From NCBI GenBank assembly GCA_026018925.1, contig JAKSZU010000029.1:10515378-10579377 (forward strand): a DNA stretch of 64,000 nucleotides. The letters are read 5' to 3'. The notes under the pieces were generated by a model that saw only the letters and a list, made by a program, of their open reading frames with translations, was not told where the DNA came from and made no database searches. Positions 32,576 to 44,240 of this stretch are shown piece by piece. How positions within the stretch are numbered: position 1 is the stretch's first letter; the number at the start of each line of letters is the position of its first letter. The position numbers were made by a program, and so were the translations under genes. This DNA comes from Tupaia tana. Its lineage: Eukaryota; Chordata; Mammalia; Scandentia; Tupaiidae.

Positions 32576-33560
32576 TTCTAATTTGAGCCTGTGGAGCTGG
32601 ATGACTGTTGTATGAACTTCTTGTTGGATGATACTGCAGACTAGCAGGAGTCTGAACATAAGCAAGATTACTGACACAACAGTCCCCAAGAGATACCATA
32701 AGGGGTGGTGAAGCCAGTTAAAAGGCTTAGTGCACTTGAGTTGAAGTTGAAATAAAATGTTAGAAGTTAATCAGAAGGACCAAACTATTTTGCATAGCTA
32801 TGATTTTTTTGTGAAGATTTTTCATATCTAAGGAAATATTGTTAGAAGACCATACCCCACGGAAGTGGTTTTGTATTGAAATCCAGTTCCAATATATGTC
32901 ATTATATGGCAAAGGCATCACACAGATATGTTGATATAGCACATGACATCTCAAATGACTTTGTAGTTGCATTTTGAACAACTATTCTCCAAGCCATCTC
33001 CGGTTGCTTCCAGCTCTTGCACTTGGACAGCAATTCATTTGTTAATATCTTTTGGGTGCCCATCACAGGGGAAGTATTATGGGCAAAAACACTGAGGAAG
33101 GTCAAAGTGTGAGTTTGTTGACTTAAAACAATCATTGACGTTGCTAGGAAGGCAATAAAGGTGACTGCAGTGAGAACTCCAAAAATAACTGCTCCCAAAA
33201 ATCTTTTTGGCCTAGATAATTGTGAATTTTTTTTAATACTTGAAGTCCCACATCATCATACTGAGTCAGAAATTGTTACTGGCATGTCACATGTGAAAGA
33301 TGGTGGAACACTACTGTATCTTGGCCCAAATTAAGACTACACAGTTTGTAAAACTACAATTGGTGCATATTATTTTCATTTTGTCACCTAATTTAGTAAA
33401 ATTAGGGTTTTAGTGATTATGGTATAAGGGTTCGGAAGGCAGGCCATTAGCCCAAATGTCTACAAGTATTCACTGTATAAGAACTGGGAGTGATTCAGGG
33501 TCATTAGCATTTTCAAAAGATCTTTTTATGGTGGCCATTTGTCAGGACCATGTAGACAAC
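32576..33560 (-). pseudogene. env remnant of the provirus (transmembrane subunit)
   Basis: The minus strand has an open piece at 32902-33198 with a glycine/alanine-rich hydrophobic start typical of a fusion peptide, followed by a helical part. Two further minus-strand pieces lie at 32760-32981 and 32448-32699. Frames are shifted against each other and no complete envelope is possible. The surface subunit is not recognisable. Confidence 0.6.
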
Positions 33561-35330
33561 ACAGGTTGATAAAGGGGCATCCTGAGAAACATTGAGAGTG
33601 CCCCTGCTGTTTGACCTGGCCAGGGATGGCCCTGTGTTCCATTTCCCGAGGGCCCTAGCAGCCTCCCATCAACATCTGTTTGGGATCTACATTCACTAAC
33701 CCAATATTTTCCTCTCTGGCATCTATGTCATATCCCAGGAGCCTGCATGGTTGCTGGTATTAGACCTTTTGGTCCTTCAATAGCATATGTCATTGACTGT
33801 TTTGGGTATCGACAGTCTTGTGCCACATGTCCTGGTTTGTTGCAATTTAAAAAATTACATCTTGATTTCTTTTTTTTTCTTTTTTTATTTGGAGAGGTTT
33901 TTGCTATAGAGTGCGTGCGCTCACCAGAAAGACAGAGAGAGACAGAGAGACGGAAAGCGAGAAATCACCCCGCCAGGGGGATGGCCATGCTGCAATCCCT
34001 TCTCCTCCAGTCTCCTCTCGGAATCTTGGGCACACACGCACATGCACCCGGCGTGAGTTTTAATCCACTGGGTCCGGGACGCGAACCGCGTCAACTACAT
34101 GGGAGTTCAGCGACATAGCCATTACACTAACTGCTGGTCCCACATCTTGATTTCTTTTGTATTACTTCTTTTAATGCAGCTGCTAAAGCCATACCTTCAA
34201 TTGTGGTTCCCCAATGTTATGACAAAGTCTAATATAATCAACCACTGTCCATTTTTTGGTATGGGGTAATAGCTACTTCGCAAGGCTCATGAGGTCTCTG
34301 CCACACACTGGTCAGGCTGCCTGTCCGTCTATTCTGACTAGGAGGTTTTCTCCAGCATCTCAAGCATATAATGTTAATCTGTTGATATGCCTGTAGCATA
34401 TATTGAATTTGTGCACCAATATCAGCATAATTCCCCATTGCAGTCAACATTTCAAATGTAATACGTGCTCCAAATTGTTTTTTTCTATTTGCCTGTTCTT
34501 GGACTTTCTCAAACCAATTTGACTTTCACAAAAGACAATCTCTTCCCGACAAGCACCCCTTGCCCAACACTTGCCAATCATTAGGCAGAAGTGCTGATTG
34601 AGTAGCCATCTCTAACATGGCTATTGTATATGGTGCTGCTTGATCATACTGTGTGCAAGCTGTTTTAAATTCTTTTAGTGTTTTAAAGGGTACTGGCTCA
34701 TGCTGACACTGAACCTGTCCTGGGTTGTTAGGGTAAGGAGCCTCTATAATTGGACATAATTTAAATACCAAAATGTCCTCCCCTCTTCCTGCCAAGCAAT
34801 GTAAAGTTCTCTGGAGAGGAGTTAAGGCGGGTGGGGGGAGGAGCCCTTTCTATCGCGGCACCCTTTGTTATGTAAGCAGTTTTAATTGGGAGCCAGCAGG
34901 CCTTGCTGAGGGAGCAGGAGGCCAAAGGGTGCGGCTCCCTCTTTGTTCCCTTTTTCAGCAGTTTCAGAATCTGCAATCTTAAAACTGCTTAGCTCCAAGA
35001 GACTGTCATTTTCAGTGTCAGATCCCATCTCTCTGTCCTTGTCTTCAGTTACAGACTCTGGTTTCTTAGGTAAGAGGGAGATATATCCATCCAGGGTGTT
35101 TTTTAGCCGAGTTACCAGGCCAGCCCCAGGTTCTTCCAGAAGATTTTGTCTTAAGCACTCCTTAATTAAATTCCACAGGGAAGGCAAAAATGGGAATCTT
35201 ATCTGGTCCCTCTGTTGTATATTGCTCCCTGATTTCTTTTCTGACATTGTCCCAGGTCTCCTCATTAACCATTCAGTATTCCAGGACCCAGGGGTATACT
35301 TCTTGCACAAAATTCAGGAAATAATATGAC
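33561..35330 (-). pseudogene. gag remnant of the provirus
   Basis: On the minus strand 34882-35310 is an open matrix-like segment (142 codons). 34526-34795 matches a betaretroviral capsid, with the wording HEPVPFKTLKE and CTQYDQAAPYT. Around 33795-33850 a zinc-knuckle relic CNKPGHVAQDC lacks its first cysteine (TTT in its place). Frameshifts, stops and a SINE at 33875 break the gene. No protease or polymerase motif was found between gag and env. Confidence 0.78.
33875..34141 (-). mobile_element. Young tRNA-derived SINE in gag
   Basis: GGAGAGGTTTTTGCTATAGAG to AACTGCTGGTCCC. ACATCTTGATTTCTTTT is repeated on both sides. Confidence 0.95.
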
Positions 35331-35361
35331 TGCTTGATACTAACATTATTACCCCTACCTT

Positions 35362-35619
35362 TTGTTTTTTTTCTCGGAGACTTTTTTTGCTATAGAGTGT
35401 GTGTGCTCACCAGAAAGACAGAGAGAGACAGAGAGACAGAAAGAGAGAACTCACTCCCCCAGGGGGGATGGCCATGTCGCAATCCCTTCTCCTCTCGGGA
35501 TCTTGGGCACGCACGTACATGCGCCCAGCGTGAGTTTCAGCCACCGGGTCCGGACTACGAACCATGGTAGGCTACCTGGGAGTCCAGTGACATAGCCATT
35601 ATGCTATCTGCTGGTCCCC
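35362..35619 (-). mobile_element. Young tRNA-derived SINE downstream of the 5' LTR
   Basis: TTTTTTTTCTCGGAGACTTTTTTTGCTATAGAG to ATCTGCTGGTCCCC. A short deletion removes the CTCCATTCTC part of the body. Confidence 0.92.
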
Positions 35620-35848
35620 CTGCCTCTAGCTTTTAATATACAAAACACTTGGACATAAAAATCTCTCTTTAGACAACTGTGTCCCCATGGTTTACACTTG
35701 ACTTTAATTCACTCATCTTACTCTATTATTAGTTTCTTACTTTATTGGTTCCTTACCTTACTCTATTAGTTCCAGCTGAATTCAGTATTGTCCACTCACC
35801 TGATTCTTTGTAGTTCTTCCATATCCAGGCCACATGTCGGATGCCTCT

Positions 35849-36297
35849 TGTAATGACCTGCCCAGCTGAATGTGTTCCTGAGTGGAAGTGAAGGTGGATT
35901 GGAAACAGACACGCAGAAACACAAGCAGAGAAAAGTGGGGATTGGGTGGTCTAAACTCATGCCTCTGATGAAGGCAGCCATGGTTCCAAGCCATTCCCAG
36001 GTTTATTGTTTTATAGGGTAAAAGAGGGAAGTGAGAAATGGAATACAAAGCCAGTTGTTTTCTGATGTTATCAGCTGAAGATGTGGACCCAATGGTTTCT
36101 TGTGGTCCTGCATGAGCGTTCTCTTACCTTCCTAGGCCTTCTCTAACTGAATTTTCCTTTAACCAACACCACCCAGCAGTGTTGGCAAACATATTCTTGT
36201 TAAAGCTTTCACTAGCACTGCAGAATCAGCATAAGAACCATTTCTGCTTGTGTTTAAAGGTCACTATTGTGTTGCTCAGATCTAGTTCCTATCTACA
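35849..36297 (-). repeat. 5' LTR of the provirus
   Basis: 449 bp, plus-strand ends TGTAATGACC and ATCTACA (minus strand TG...CA). Counterpart of 31781-32558 with clear divergence, suggesting an old insertion. TTCCTGAGTGGAAG and TTTATAGGGTAAAAGA are shared anchors. Confidence 0.88.
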
Positions 36298-36304
36298 GAA
36301 ATGT

Positions 36305-36412
36305 GTGAAAGTCTATAAATTATCTTTGATTGAACAGTGTATTCAGGATGGGAAAATTCATTTGGCATGCTGAAATGATAAGTGATTGAATGTAAAAATA
36401 AATTAGTAAAAA
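36305..36412 (+). mobile_element. LINE-1 3' end fragment
   Basis: AACAGTGTATTCAGGATGGGAAAATTCATTTGGCATGCTG...GTGATTGAATGTAAAAATAAA is the L1 3' UTR end, just outside the 5' LTR. Confidence 0.75.
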
Positions 36413-37495
36413 AATATTATGTTTAAAATAGACAAGAGGGATTACATCAGACTAAGAAGTTCCTACATGACAAAAGACACAGTAATTAGTGTGAATCGAC
36501 AGCCCTCAGAATGGGAAAATATTTTTGTAAATTATGCATCAGATAAGGGACTGATAACCAGAATACACAAGGAACTCAAACCCCTGTTTGGAAAAAAAGA
36601 TGATCAACCCTATTAAAAGATGGGAGAAGGAGTTGAAAAAAAACACTCTGTAAAGATGACATATGAATAGCCAAAAGGCATATGAAAAAGTGCTCAACAT
36701 CCCTCATCGTAAGGGAAATGCAGATCAAAACAAGGAGGTACCACCTAACCCCAGTCAGAATGTCTAAGATTAATAAAACAAAAAATGATAAGTGTTGGCG
36801 GGGCTGTGGTGAAAGGGGAACTCTTTTACATGGCTGGTGGGAATGTAAATTGATCCAGCCACTGTGGAGAACAATTTGGAGATTCCTCAAAAATCTACAA
36901 ATAGAACTACCAAATGATCCAGCAATCCCACTCTTCGGTATCTACCCAAAGGACAGAAGAATTCATTGGAAAAGTACTTGCACATCGATGTTTATTGCGG
37001 CACTATTCACGATCGCTAAGACATGGAACCAACCCAAATGCCCCCATATGGAAGAATGGATTGAAAAACTGTGGTACATATATTCTATGGAATACTATTC
37101 AGCCATAAAAGCCAACAAAACCCTGGCTTTTGACGGAAAATGGAAGAATATGGAAGATTTACTGCTTAGTGAAGCAAGCCAGGCTATGAAGGAGAGACAT
37201 TGTATGTCCCCACTTAATGTATACCGAGTGTCTGCACTCTACGACTGAAACTGATTGACTAAAAGATATACAAACACAAGAGATGGGTGTGAATGCCAGA
37301 TGTGGTGTGTGTGGAGGAGTGGGGCCTAGGGAAGGTCGTTTGGAGGAGGGATACAGAGGCAGAGCATTGATGGGATGGGGAGGTGTGGTGTTATCTGTTG
37401 AAGATATTTTGATCACCTGAACTGGGGAGAAATGTTCACATATTTAAATGTTCACTTTGTAAGCTAAATAATGTGATTGAATGTATATAAAAAAT
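36413..37495 (+). mobile_element. LINE-1 ORF2 C-terminal part and 3' UTR, best preserved copy
   Basis: An open frame of 188 codons (36682-37248) encodes the ORF2 end: [39 protein letters not shown]-type wording, [19 protein letters not shown] and [12 protein letters not shown]. The cysteine motif CxxxC...H of L1 ORF2 is present. The frame ends in a natural stop, followed by about 240 bp of 3' UTR ending GTGATTGAATGTATATAAAAAATAAG. The 5' end is truncated within ORF2. Among the L1 pieces here it is the youngest-looking. Confidence 0.92.
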
Positions 37496-37924
37496 AAGAA
37501 AAAAATATGTTTAGGCAAATCCATATTTTTTAAAAAATTGTTATCCCTCATTGCTTTATAAATGTAGAAAGTTGTTCATCATTAACTAAAGTATATGTTC
37601 ATTTGAATTATATGGCTTACTTTTACACTGAGATGTTTAAACTCTCTCATCTTACAAAGATTTTATTTTATTTTCTTCCAGAGAAATTGTCATTTGTGTC
37701 ATCTTTTACACAATAATTGGTTTCTGAGCACATTAAAATATAACCTTGCCATATAATATATGGTCTTGTATGCTGAGATTTAAGTACTCAAATAATAAGT
37801 GCCTGTTATGTGCCAAAATATTCTAGAAACACATTTTATATAATTCTATGTCTAGGTCTTTGTCAATGAAATAATCCATTTTAATATGATTAAATCATTG
37901 TTATTTTGTTTAATTTTTTATTTT
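37496..37924. other. No gene recognised, duplicated flank
   Basis: AT-rich. The beginning resembles 8233-8300. No coding signal. Confidence 0.4.
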
Positions 37925-38178
37925 TTTGGAGAGGTTTTTGCTATAGGGTGCGTGCCCTCGCCAGACAGACAGAGAGAGACAGAGAGACAGAAAGCGAGAA
38001 ATCACCCCCCAGGGGGGATGGTCCTGCCACAATCTCTTCTCTTTCATTCTCCTCTCAGGATCTTGGGCACGCAAGCACATGTGCCCGGCGTGAGTTTAAG
38101 TCACCAGGTCCAGGATTCAAACCGCGGTCGACTACATGGGAGTCCAGCGACATAGCCATTACGCTAACTGCTGGTCCC
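37925..38178 (-). mobile_element. Young tRNA-derived SINE
   Basis: TTTTTTTGGAGAGGTTTTTGCTATAGGG to AACTGCTGGTCCC, little diverged. Confidence 0.94.
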
Positions 38179-38445
38179 TGTTTAGTTAATTTTTGATACT
38201 CCATTCAACTTGGTTTAATACAGTTATTTTGAAATCATTATGTTTAGCCTAGTTGCATTACACAACCTTTTTTTGCTTCAACTTTTTAATATATTGTATA
38301 CATATTCACAAACCTCTGTGAAAATAAAAGGTAAGTAAAGTCCCTTTTAATCTGGATCTTGCATTATAATGATAAAGACAGACTACAATGATATAAATGT
38401 GTGTATGCTACAGTGCCCTCTGGGATAAATCATATGCAGAGCTTT
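38179..38445. other. Unique-like DNA, duplicated flank
   Basis: No gene. The part from 38310 parallels 9060-9180. Confidence 0.4.
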
Positions 38446-38691
38446 TCAAAGTTTTTGCCATAGGGCATGTGCCCTAGCTAGAGACAGAGAGACAGTGAGA
38501 GAGGAAAGAAGAATCACCCCTCAAGGGAAATTGATACACCACAATCTCCCCTCCTCCATTCTTCTCCTGGGACTTTTGGTACACAGGCTAACATGGCCAG
38601 CATGATTTTCAGCTGCCAGGTCTGGGACTCAAACCACAGTGGACCACTTAGGAGTCCAGTGCCTTAACCACCCCACCGTCCACTGGTACCC
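38446..38691 (-). mobile_element. Older tRNA-derived SINE
   Basis: GTTTTTGCCATAGGGCATGTGCCC, CACCCCTCAAGGG, CACAATCTCCCCTCCTCC, ending CCACCCCACCGTCCACTGGTACCC. Confidence 0.85.
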
Positions 38692-39116
38692 AGAATTTTA
38701 TTTAGTGCAAAAGGACAAAATTATCATGTGTGGGGGGATATTATAGAGTACAGCCTCAGGAGGCCTTTGCAGATTAGATGAAGATAGAATCAAGACTACA
38801 GTATGCACATTGGATTTATCGAAGAATAGATAAAAACTGAAAGCTTCAGAACAAAAGAAAAAGATGTCACACACACACAAAGGGGAACCACCCCCCAAAT
38901 CCACTATCATGTATGTAGAAATTAACTGGTGAGATAAATATGAAATTAGGACTGGAAAAAGGAACACACTTTATATCATTTCATGTAAAACAGACAAATT
39001 TTGTGGCTCTTTGCATATATAAATATGAGCTGTATATATCTATAATTCCAGAGAGCTTATGCCTGCCTGAGAGATAAGGAGAGATACAGACAGACAGGGA
39101 GAAAGAGACAGAGCTG

Positions 39117-39123
39117 GGGGGGG

Positions 39124-39171
<48 letters not shown>
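39117..39171. repeat. G run plus (GA)n microsatellite
   Basis: About nine G followed by about 45 bp of GA. The region 39060-39370 around it ends CTTAATTGCTAAGCTAAAGGGTCAGCCC and may be a decayed minus-strand SINE expanded in its CT/GA part. Confidence 0.9.
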
Positions 39172-39175
<4 letters not shown>

Positions 39176-40840
39176 TCCCAAAGAGAGCCTAGTCACTTTT
39201 CAATTTTTTTTCCCTCTAGTTCTCCACCTTGTCAGGATCCTGTACACAAACAGGTATGCGTGGGGTGTTTTTCAAGTCTCTTGAGCTAGAACTCGGTCCC
39301 CTGTTAGCTATGTAGAACCTAGGTTCCTCTATGCAGGGCTTAATTGCTAAGCTAAAGGGTCAGCCCTTGAGTGTATTTTATGAATTGTTGATGTATACCA
39401 TTGGTTATTTTCTTCTATTGGGATGTTCAATCAATCTGTAGTGTCTTTTCATCAAAATGCTACTACTACTACTAATAATAACTTGTTGCTTTGTAAAATT
39501 ATAATTGTCTTTATTTTTTTCCTGGCCCTCAAAGATTGTAACAGAAATTGAAATGTCTCCAAAACCAAGGAAGCTTGTTTCTTTGTATAGTCTCTTAGGA
39601 AACACCTGAGCAAGATAGATTTTTTTTTCCCATTTTATTTCCAATTAGTTTCTTGCTCTATGTTTATTGGACAGATTTTCTTGTATTTCATTAAACATAG
39701 GTCTGGAAAAACGCCAGGATACATGCACATGACAGATTATTAAACCCGAATTTCTAGGTAGCATTTCTGTTTTTACAGGAAAAGATTATTTCACATTGAT
39801 GACTTATTTATGTCCATTCCTTTCAAATAATGTGACTTTGGATGAGAGGATTACAGTGTTAAGATGGTCCTAATTAGGTCATGGCATGCTGCTTTGTGTG
39901 TGTATGTGTGTAAACCTTTAAAGTTAGAATTTCTTTCAGAGTGAGAAAACCTGGGGCTTGATTCATTCCTAAAGTTTACCCATGAAATAAAGACCAGAGC
40001 TCAAGGAAACACAGGGAAATAAAGCAGGGATACTTTTCATTTCATGGAAAACTTTTGTAGACAACTTAATAAAATACAGATGGAACAATGTCTGAACAGA
40101 GGGAATCCTTGTGCCTTCATGTTCAGCAGCAATGAGGCCACTTTGCTCTCTATTATTCTCTGGTATCATCTCTCATCTATTGGCTCTAGCTCATTCTCCT
40201 ATTACCCTGGCTTCCTTGTTAACCTTGAACATATATACATATGTTCTGCAGAGAGTGCTATAACAGTAAAATTAAATACAGTCCCACAGAAATAAGAGTT
40301 CAGAAAGTAAGAAAATGGCCCACTTAATGGAGTTGAATATTATAGCCAATAATTTAATGGGGAAGATCGAACCACAACAGAAAATAAAGTACATGAGACT
40401 GAATTGGTGAAATAGGATTTTATAAATTTTGACTAAAATGTTACTGATTTTCTTCTAGGCTCTGTTCCGGTTTTAAGGATTTTTGACATGTCTTAAGCTG
40501 CCAATAGGGTCATGTTCCTACTATTTGAACAGAATCCTAACTTGTTTCCTGGTTTTCAGTTTTAAGCATGATTTCTTAGTATGTCTTTGATTTATTAAAG
40601 CTAAAACTGCTTTTCTTGAAATTAAAAAATATAGTAAAGTAATACCTTATTAATGACTCTAGTAAGCTATATAGCATCACCTAGGTGCTACCTTATAGTA
40701 TATTCATTCTACTCAGCGTTTCATGCCTAAAGTCAGACATGTATTTACAGATATGTACATACGAGCTGAACTTGCTATTGAAAGTAGTTAGATTATTTAA
40801 GAAAGTTTGTGAATCAATCAAATGTAGGGAAAAAAAGGAA
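39172..40840. other. No gene recognised
   Basis: Unique-like, AT-rich. Open frames of 66-83 codons on both strands at about 39969-40295 have no recognised family. The section 40395-40600 resembles 24690-24860. Confidence 0.4.
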
Positions 40841-41005
40841 TGGAAAAAACTGTGGACACCTGAGACAGTGTGGGAGGAGGGTGAGAAATAGGGGGAATAT
40901 ATATATACATATAACAAATTAGAAATGGAAAATTATTGACAATAACATGCATGATTAAGACACTATGCAGTATATTCTGGATGGGAAATCACATTTTCCC
41001 CACAA
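40841..41005 (+). mobile_element. LINE-1 3' UTR fragment
   Basis: AACTGTGGACACCTGAGACAGTGTGGGAGGAGGGTGAGAAATAGG, then AAATGGAAAATTATTGACAATAACATGC and CAGTATATTCTGGATGGGAAATC: a 5'-truncated L1 end. Confidence 0.85.
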
Positions 41006-41838
41006 CATCTCCTAGAAATACCAGTAAACCTCTTTATGATCAATTCTTTGAAATCAAAAGAATATTGAACTTACTGAAACATACCAAAAAAAGTTGAATT
41101 TTCCCCAAAAGCTTGGGTTATTAGTCTTAGCATTGAGAAAAGCAGTGTGTTTCAGAGACTAATTTTTCAGTTAGATGGACTTTTTTGACAATACCTTAAA
41201 GTAAATTTATCATTGTTATTGATATTGTATCTTAACTAGAAAATATAAAGGCATTAGAAGCAACTAGTAATATTCTTTTAAAAAGAGTTTCATGACCAAC
41301 AATTGTAAGTCCTAAGTAAAAGGAACTATTTTCTAAGTACATATTATTGAAAAAGCGAGGTAATCTTTTTTTATAATGAAGTGAAATGGTTAGGTTAGAG
41401 AAAAATATGTATTCTGATATAATATTGGATAATATTAAAACAGGATTAATGATTATATGAGATAGATTTCTTTCACTGTGAGAATGATGCAGAGAGAGTT
41501 TGAGAAAAAGAGTAATTGCAGTAAGACCCTTTGGTAAGGCTCCACACCACTGTCTCTTCATCTCCCTCTGTCTCATCAACTAACTCTCCACTTATCAACT
41601 AATACTGCTCAGTGGAAAGCTGAGGAGAATCTCAAGGAGATTCTCTTTCACAAAAGCAAGTGTCCCCAGAATACACTCTTCATGCATGCATGCTGTCCCT
41701 TCATTAGGAAGTGAGAATGCACTGGTCATTATCACAGTGGAAGTAGAGCAGCAGGTGTGAGCATCTGTTGGGTGATGTCCTTCCTTGGGACATAGAAGGG
41801 TAGCAGGAGTGTAGGGTATTTGAATAGAAAAGTGGAAT
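41006..41838. other. No gene recognised
   Basis: AT-rich unique-like DNA. A 115-codon minus-strand frame at 41232-41579 has no recognised motif. Nothing supportable. Confidence 0.4.
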
Positions 41839-42565
41839 GAGGCTGTGGGAAAAAGGGAGCTCTCCTACACTATTGGTGGGAATATAAATAAGTATAGCCA
41901 CTGTGAGGAAAAACACGGAGGTTCTTCAAAGTCCTACAAGTAGAGCTATCATATGATCCAGCAATTCCACTCCTAGGTATCTACCTAAATTGTAGAAATG
42001 CACTCAGTTGGAAAAACACTTACACACACACATGTTTATTGCAGCATTAGTCACAATTGCTAAGAATGGAACCAACCCAAATGCCCATAAATAGATGAAT
42101 TGATTGAAAAACTGTGGCACATATATTCCATGTAATACTACTCAATCATAAAAAATTATGAGACCCTAGTATTTGATAGAGTGTGGATAAATATGGAAGA
42201 TTTACTACTAAGTGAACCCAGCCAGATGATGAAAGAGAGGCATTGTATGTCCCCATTTAATATATATTGAATGTCTGCACTCCATGGCAGAAACTCAAAC
42301 ACTGGATGATATAAAGGCATGGAGAGCAACTGTGGATACTAGACACAGTGTTGGAGGAGGGTAGGAAATGGCAGAGAGTGAGACAAAGGGAATGAAGGGG
42401 GGGGGGAGTAAAACATTTAAGAAATGCAAAATGGAAAATTATCCATTAAAGATAATATGTATGGTAATATCTTTGATTGAGCCAATACACAGTGTATTCT
42501 GGATGAATACATTTATTTTGTATGCTGTAATGAGATACAGTGAATGAATGCAAGATACTTTTAAA
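41839..42565 (+). mobile_element. LINE-1 ORF2 3' part and 3' UTR
   Basis: GAGGCTGTGGGAAAAAGGGAGCTCTCCTACAC, CCAGCAATTCCACTCCTAGGTATCTACC, TTATTGCAGCATTAGTCACAATTGC and AATACTACTCAATCATAAAAAAT, then the 3' UTR with CAATACACAGTGTATTCTGGATG. Frames are broken. Confidence 0.9.
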
Positions 42566-43595
42566 AAATGAGAGAAGGAAAAAAAGAACCCTTGAATGGA
42601 ACTATATGGAAACTAAACAACCTACTCCTGAATGACTTCACAACTACTACAGAAATTAAGACTGAAATAAAAAGATTCATTGAAACTAAAAATAATGAGT
42701 CACCATAACTATGAAACACAGCAACAGTAGTAAGAAGAGGGAAGACCATCGCAATTAGTGCATATGAGAATAAAATACAAGATTGTAAATAACCCAATGA
42801 CACATCCCAAGGAAATGGAAAAACAAACCAAAAAAAAGGAGAAAAAATAATAAATATTACAGCAGAAATAAATGAAATAGAGAATAAAAGGAGAATAAAA
42901 GAACCATACAGAAAATAAATTATCAAAAATTAGTTCTTTGAGAGAATAAACAAAATTGACACATGATTAGCTAGACTATTCAAGAACAGAGAAAGGAACC
43001 AGATAAATCAGGAGGGAAACAGGCATATTATAATAGGTATAACAGAAATATAAAAAATTATAAGAGAATACTATGAGAGAGTATATGCTAACAAGGAAGA
43101 AAACCAGGTTGAGGTGGACAAACTTCTAGCCGCATAGAATTTACCCAGACTGAACCAGGAAGAAATATTAGGACTGAATAGACCCATTATAAGTAATGAG
43201 ATTAGAGTAGTAATAAACAGTCTCACAGCAAAGAAAAATTCAGGTCCTGATGGTTTTACTTTTGAATTCTATAAAACTTTTAAAGAGTTAATCCTAGTTA
43301 TCCTCAAACTATTTTTAAAAATCCAAAAGGAAGGAAGGCTCCCAAACACATTCTATGAAGCCTCCATCATATTGATATCAAAAATAGCCAAGGACAGAAC
43401 AAGAAAACTACAGACCAATACCCCTAGTGAACACAGACCATAAATCCTAAAAAGATACTAGCAAACTGTATTCAATAACACATTAAAGAGATTATACACC
43501 ACGACCAGGTAGGCTTCAATCCAGAGGTGCTAGGGTGATTTAATATACACAATAAATGTAATACATCACATTAATAAAAGAAAAGGTAAAAACTA
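42566..43595 (+). mobile_element. LINE-1 ORF2 internal part (endonuclease end to reverse transcriptase)
   Basis: The plus strand is homologous to 48410-49740: AACTAAACAACCTACTCCTGAATGACTTC, then AAAATTCAGGTCCTGATGGTTTTACTTTTGAATTCTATAAAAC (reverse transcriptase start) and CATTAAAGAGATTATACACCACGACCAGGTAGG. Decayed and truncated at both ends. Confidence 0.88.
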
Positions 43596-43602
43596 TATGG
43601 TC

Positions 43603-43740
43603 ATGGGGCAGGCAGGTGGTATGGTGGTTAAAGATGCTGGATTCCTACATGTCCAAATGTGGTTTGAGTCCTGGACATGGCAGCTTGCTTTCTCACTTTC
43701 CCTTTCTCTCTCTCTCAGTCTCTGTCTCTATTATTATTGT
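43603..43740 (+). mobile_element. Old short-type tRNA SINE
   Basis: GGGGCAGGCAGGTGGTATGGTGGTTAAAG head, GGTTTGAGTCC box, then directly CTCACTTTCCCTTTCTCTCTCTC and TTATTATTG. Confidence 0.87.
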
Positions 43741-43989
43741 TACTCTGAACATCCCATGAAGTTTTTATTGTGGAAGAAAATCTTACAGCATTTACCATCT
43801 GTTTAACAAAATTAATTCATGGACACTTGTTAAAGCATGATAAGAAAAACTTTATTTAAGATCATAAGAGTCCACTGAAATGTAAGTTTTTGTAATGGGG
43901 AAGAGATAAAGCTCAACTCCAAATACAGCATGAGCAGTGCAAATTAATAGTCAAGAACCAGTGTGGGGAACAGCAAATGAAAAATGACT

Positions 43990-44240
43990 TTTTTTTTTTT
44001 GGTGAGTTTTTTGCTATAGGGCATGTGTGCTCGCCAGAAAGACAGAGAGATAGAAAGCGAGAAATCACCCCCAGGGGGGATGGCCACACTGCAATCCCTT
44101 CTCCTCCAGTCTCCTCTCAGGATCTTGGGCACGCACACACACGTGCCCGGCGTGAGTTTAAGCCACTGGGTCCGGGACTCAAACCACAGTCGGCTACATG
44201 GGAGTTCAGCGACATAGCCATTACGCTAACTGCTGGTCCC
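43990..44240 (-). mobile_element. Young tRNA-derived SINE
   Basis: Poly-T, GGTGAGTTTTTTGCTATAGGG to AACTGCTGGTCCC, with AAAAATGACTTT / AAAAATTGACTTT at the ends. Confidence 0.94.

Larger units (their letters stand above)
31781..36297 (-). mobile_element. Endogenous betaretrovirus-like provirus (ERV class II), defective
   Basis: A minus-strand provirus with two related LTRs, gag relics, no recognisable pro or pol, and an env transmembrane-subunit relic, so about 5 kb of the usual interior is missing. Three young SINEs have inserted (31963, 33875, 35362). Gag wording in the capsid part and the general order suggest the betaretrovirus/ERV-K side of the family, but no primer-binding site can be read with confidence. 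The outer flanks (GAGAATG left, GAAATG right) are at best a poor target-site duplication. Confidence 0.8.

Noticed and set aside
34943-35329. 128-codon plus-strand frame
   Set aside because: Antisense to the gag relic of the minus-strand provirus.
31771-36303. Exact target-site duplication of the provirus
   Set aside because: GAGAATG and GAAATG are similar but not identical, and the expected 6-bp match could not be established.
36682-37248. 188-codon frame as a host gene
   Set aside because: It is the C-terminal end of L1 ORF2, with its 3' UTR following.
42561-42926. 121-codon minus-strand hydrophobic frame
   Set aside because: Antisense of A-rich L1 ORF2 sequence. Phenylalanine/isoleucine-rich low complexity only imitates membrane segments.
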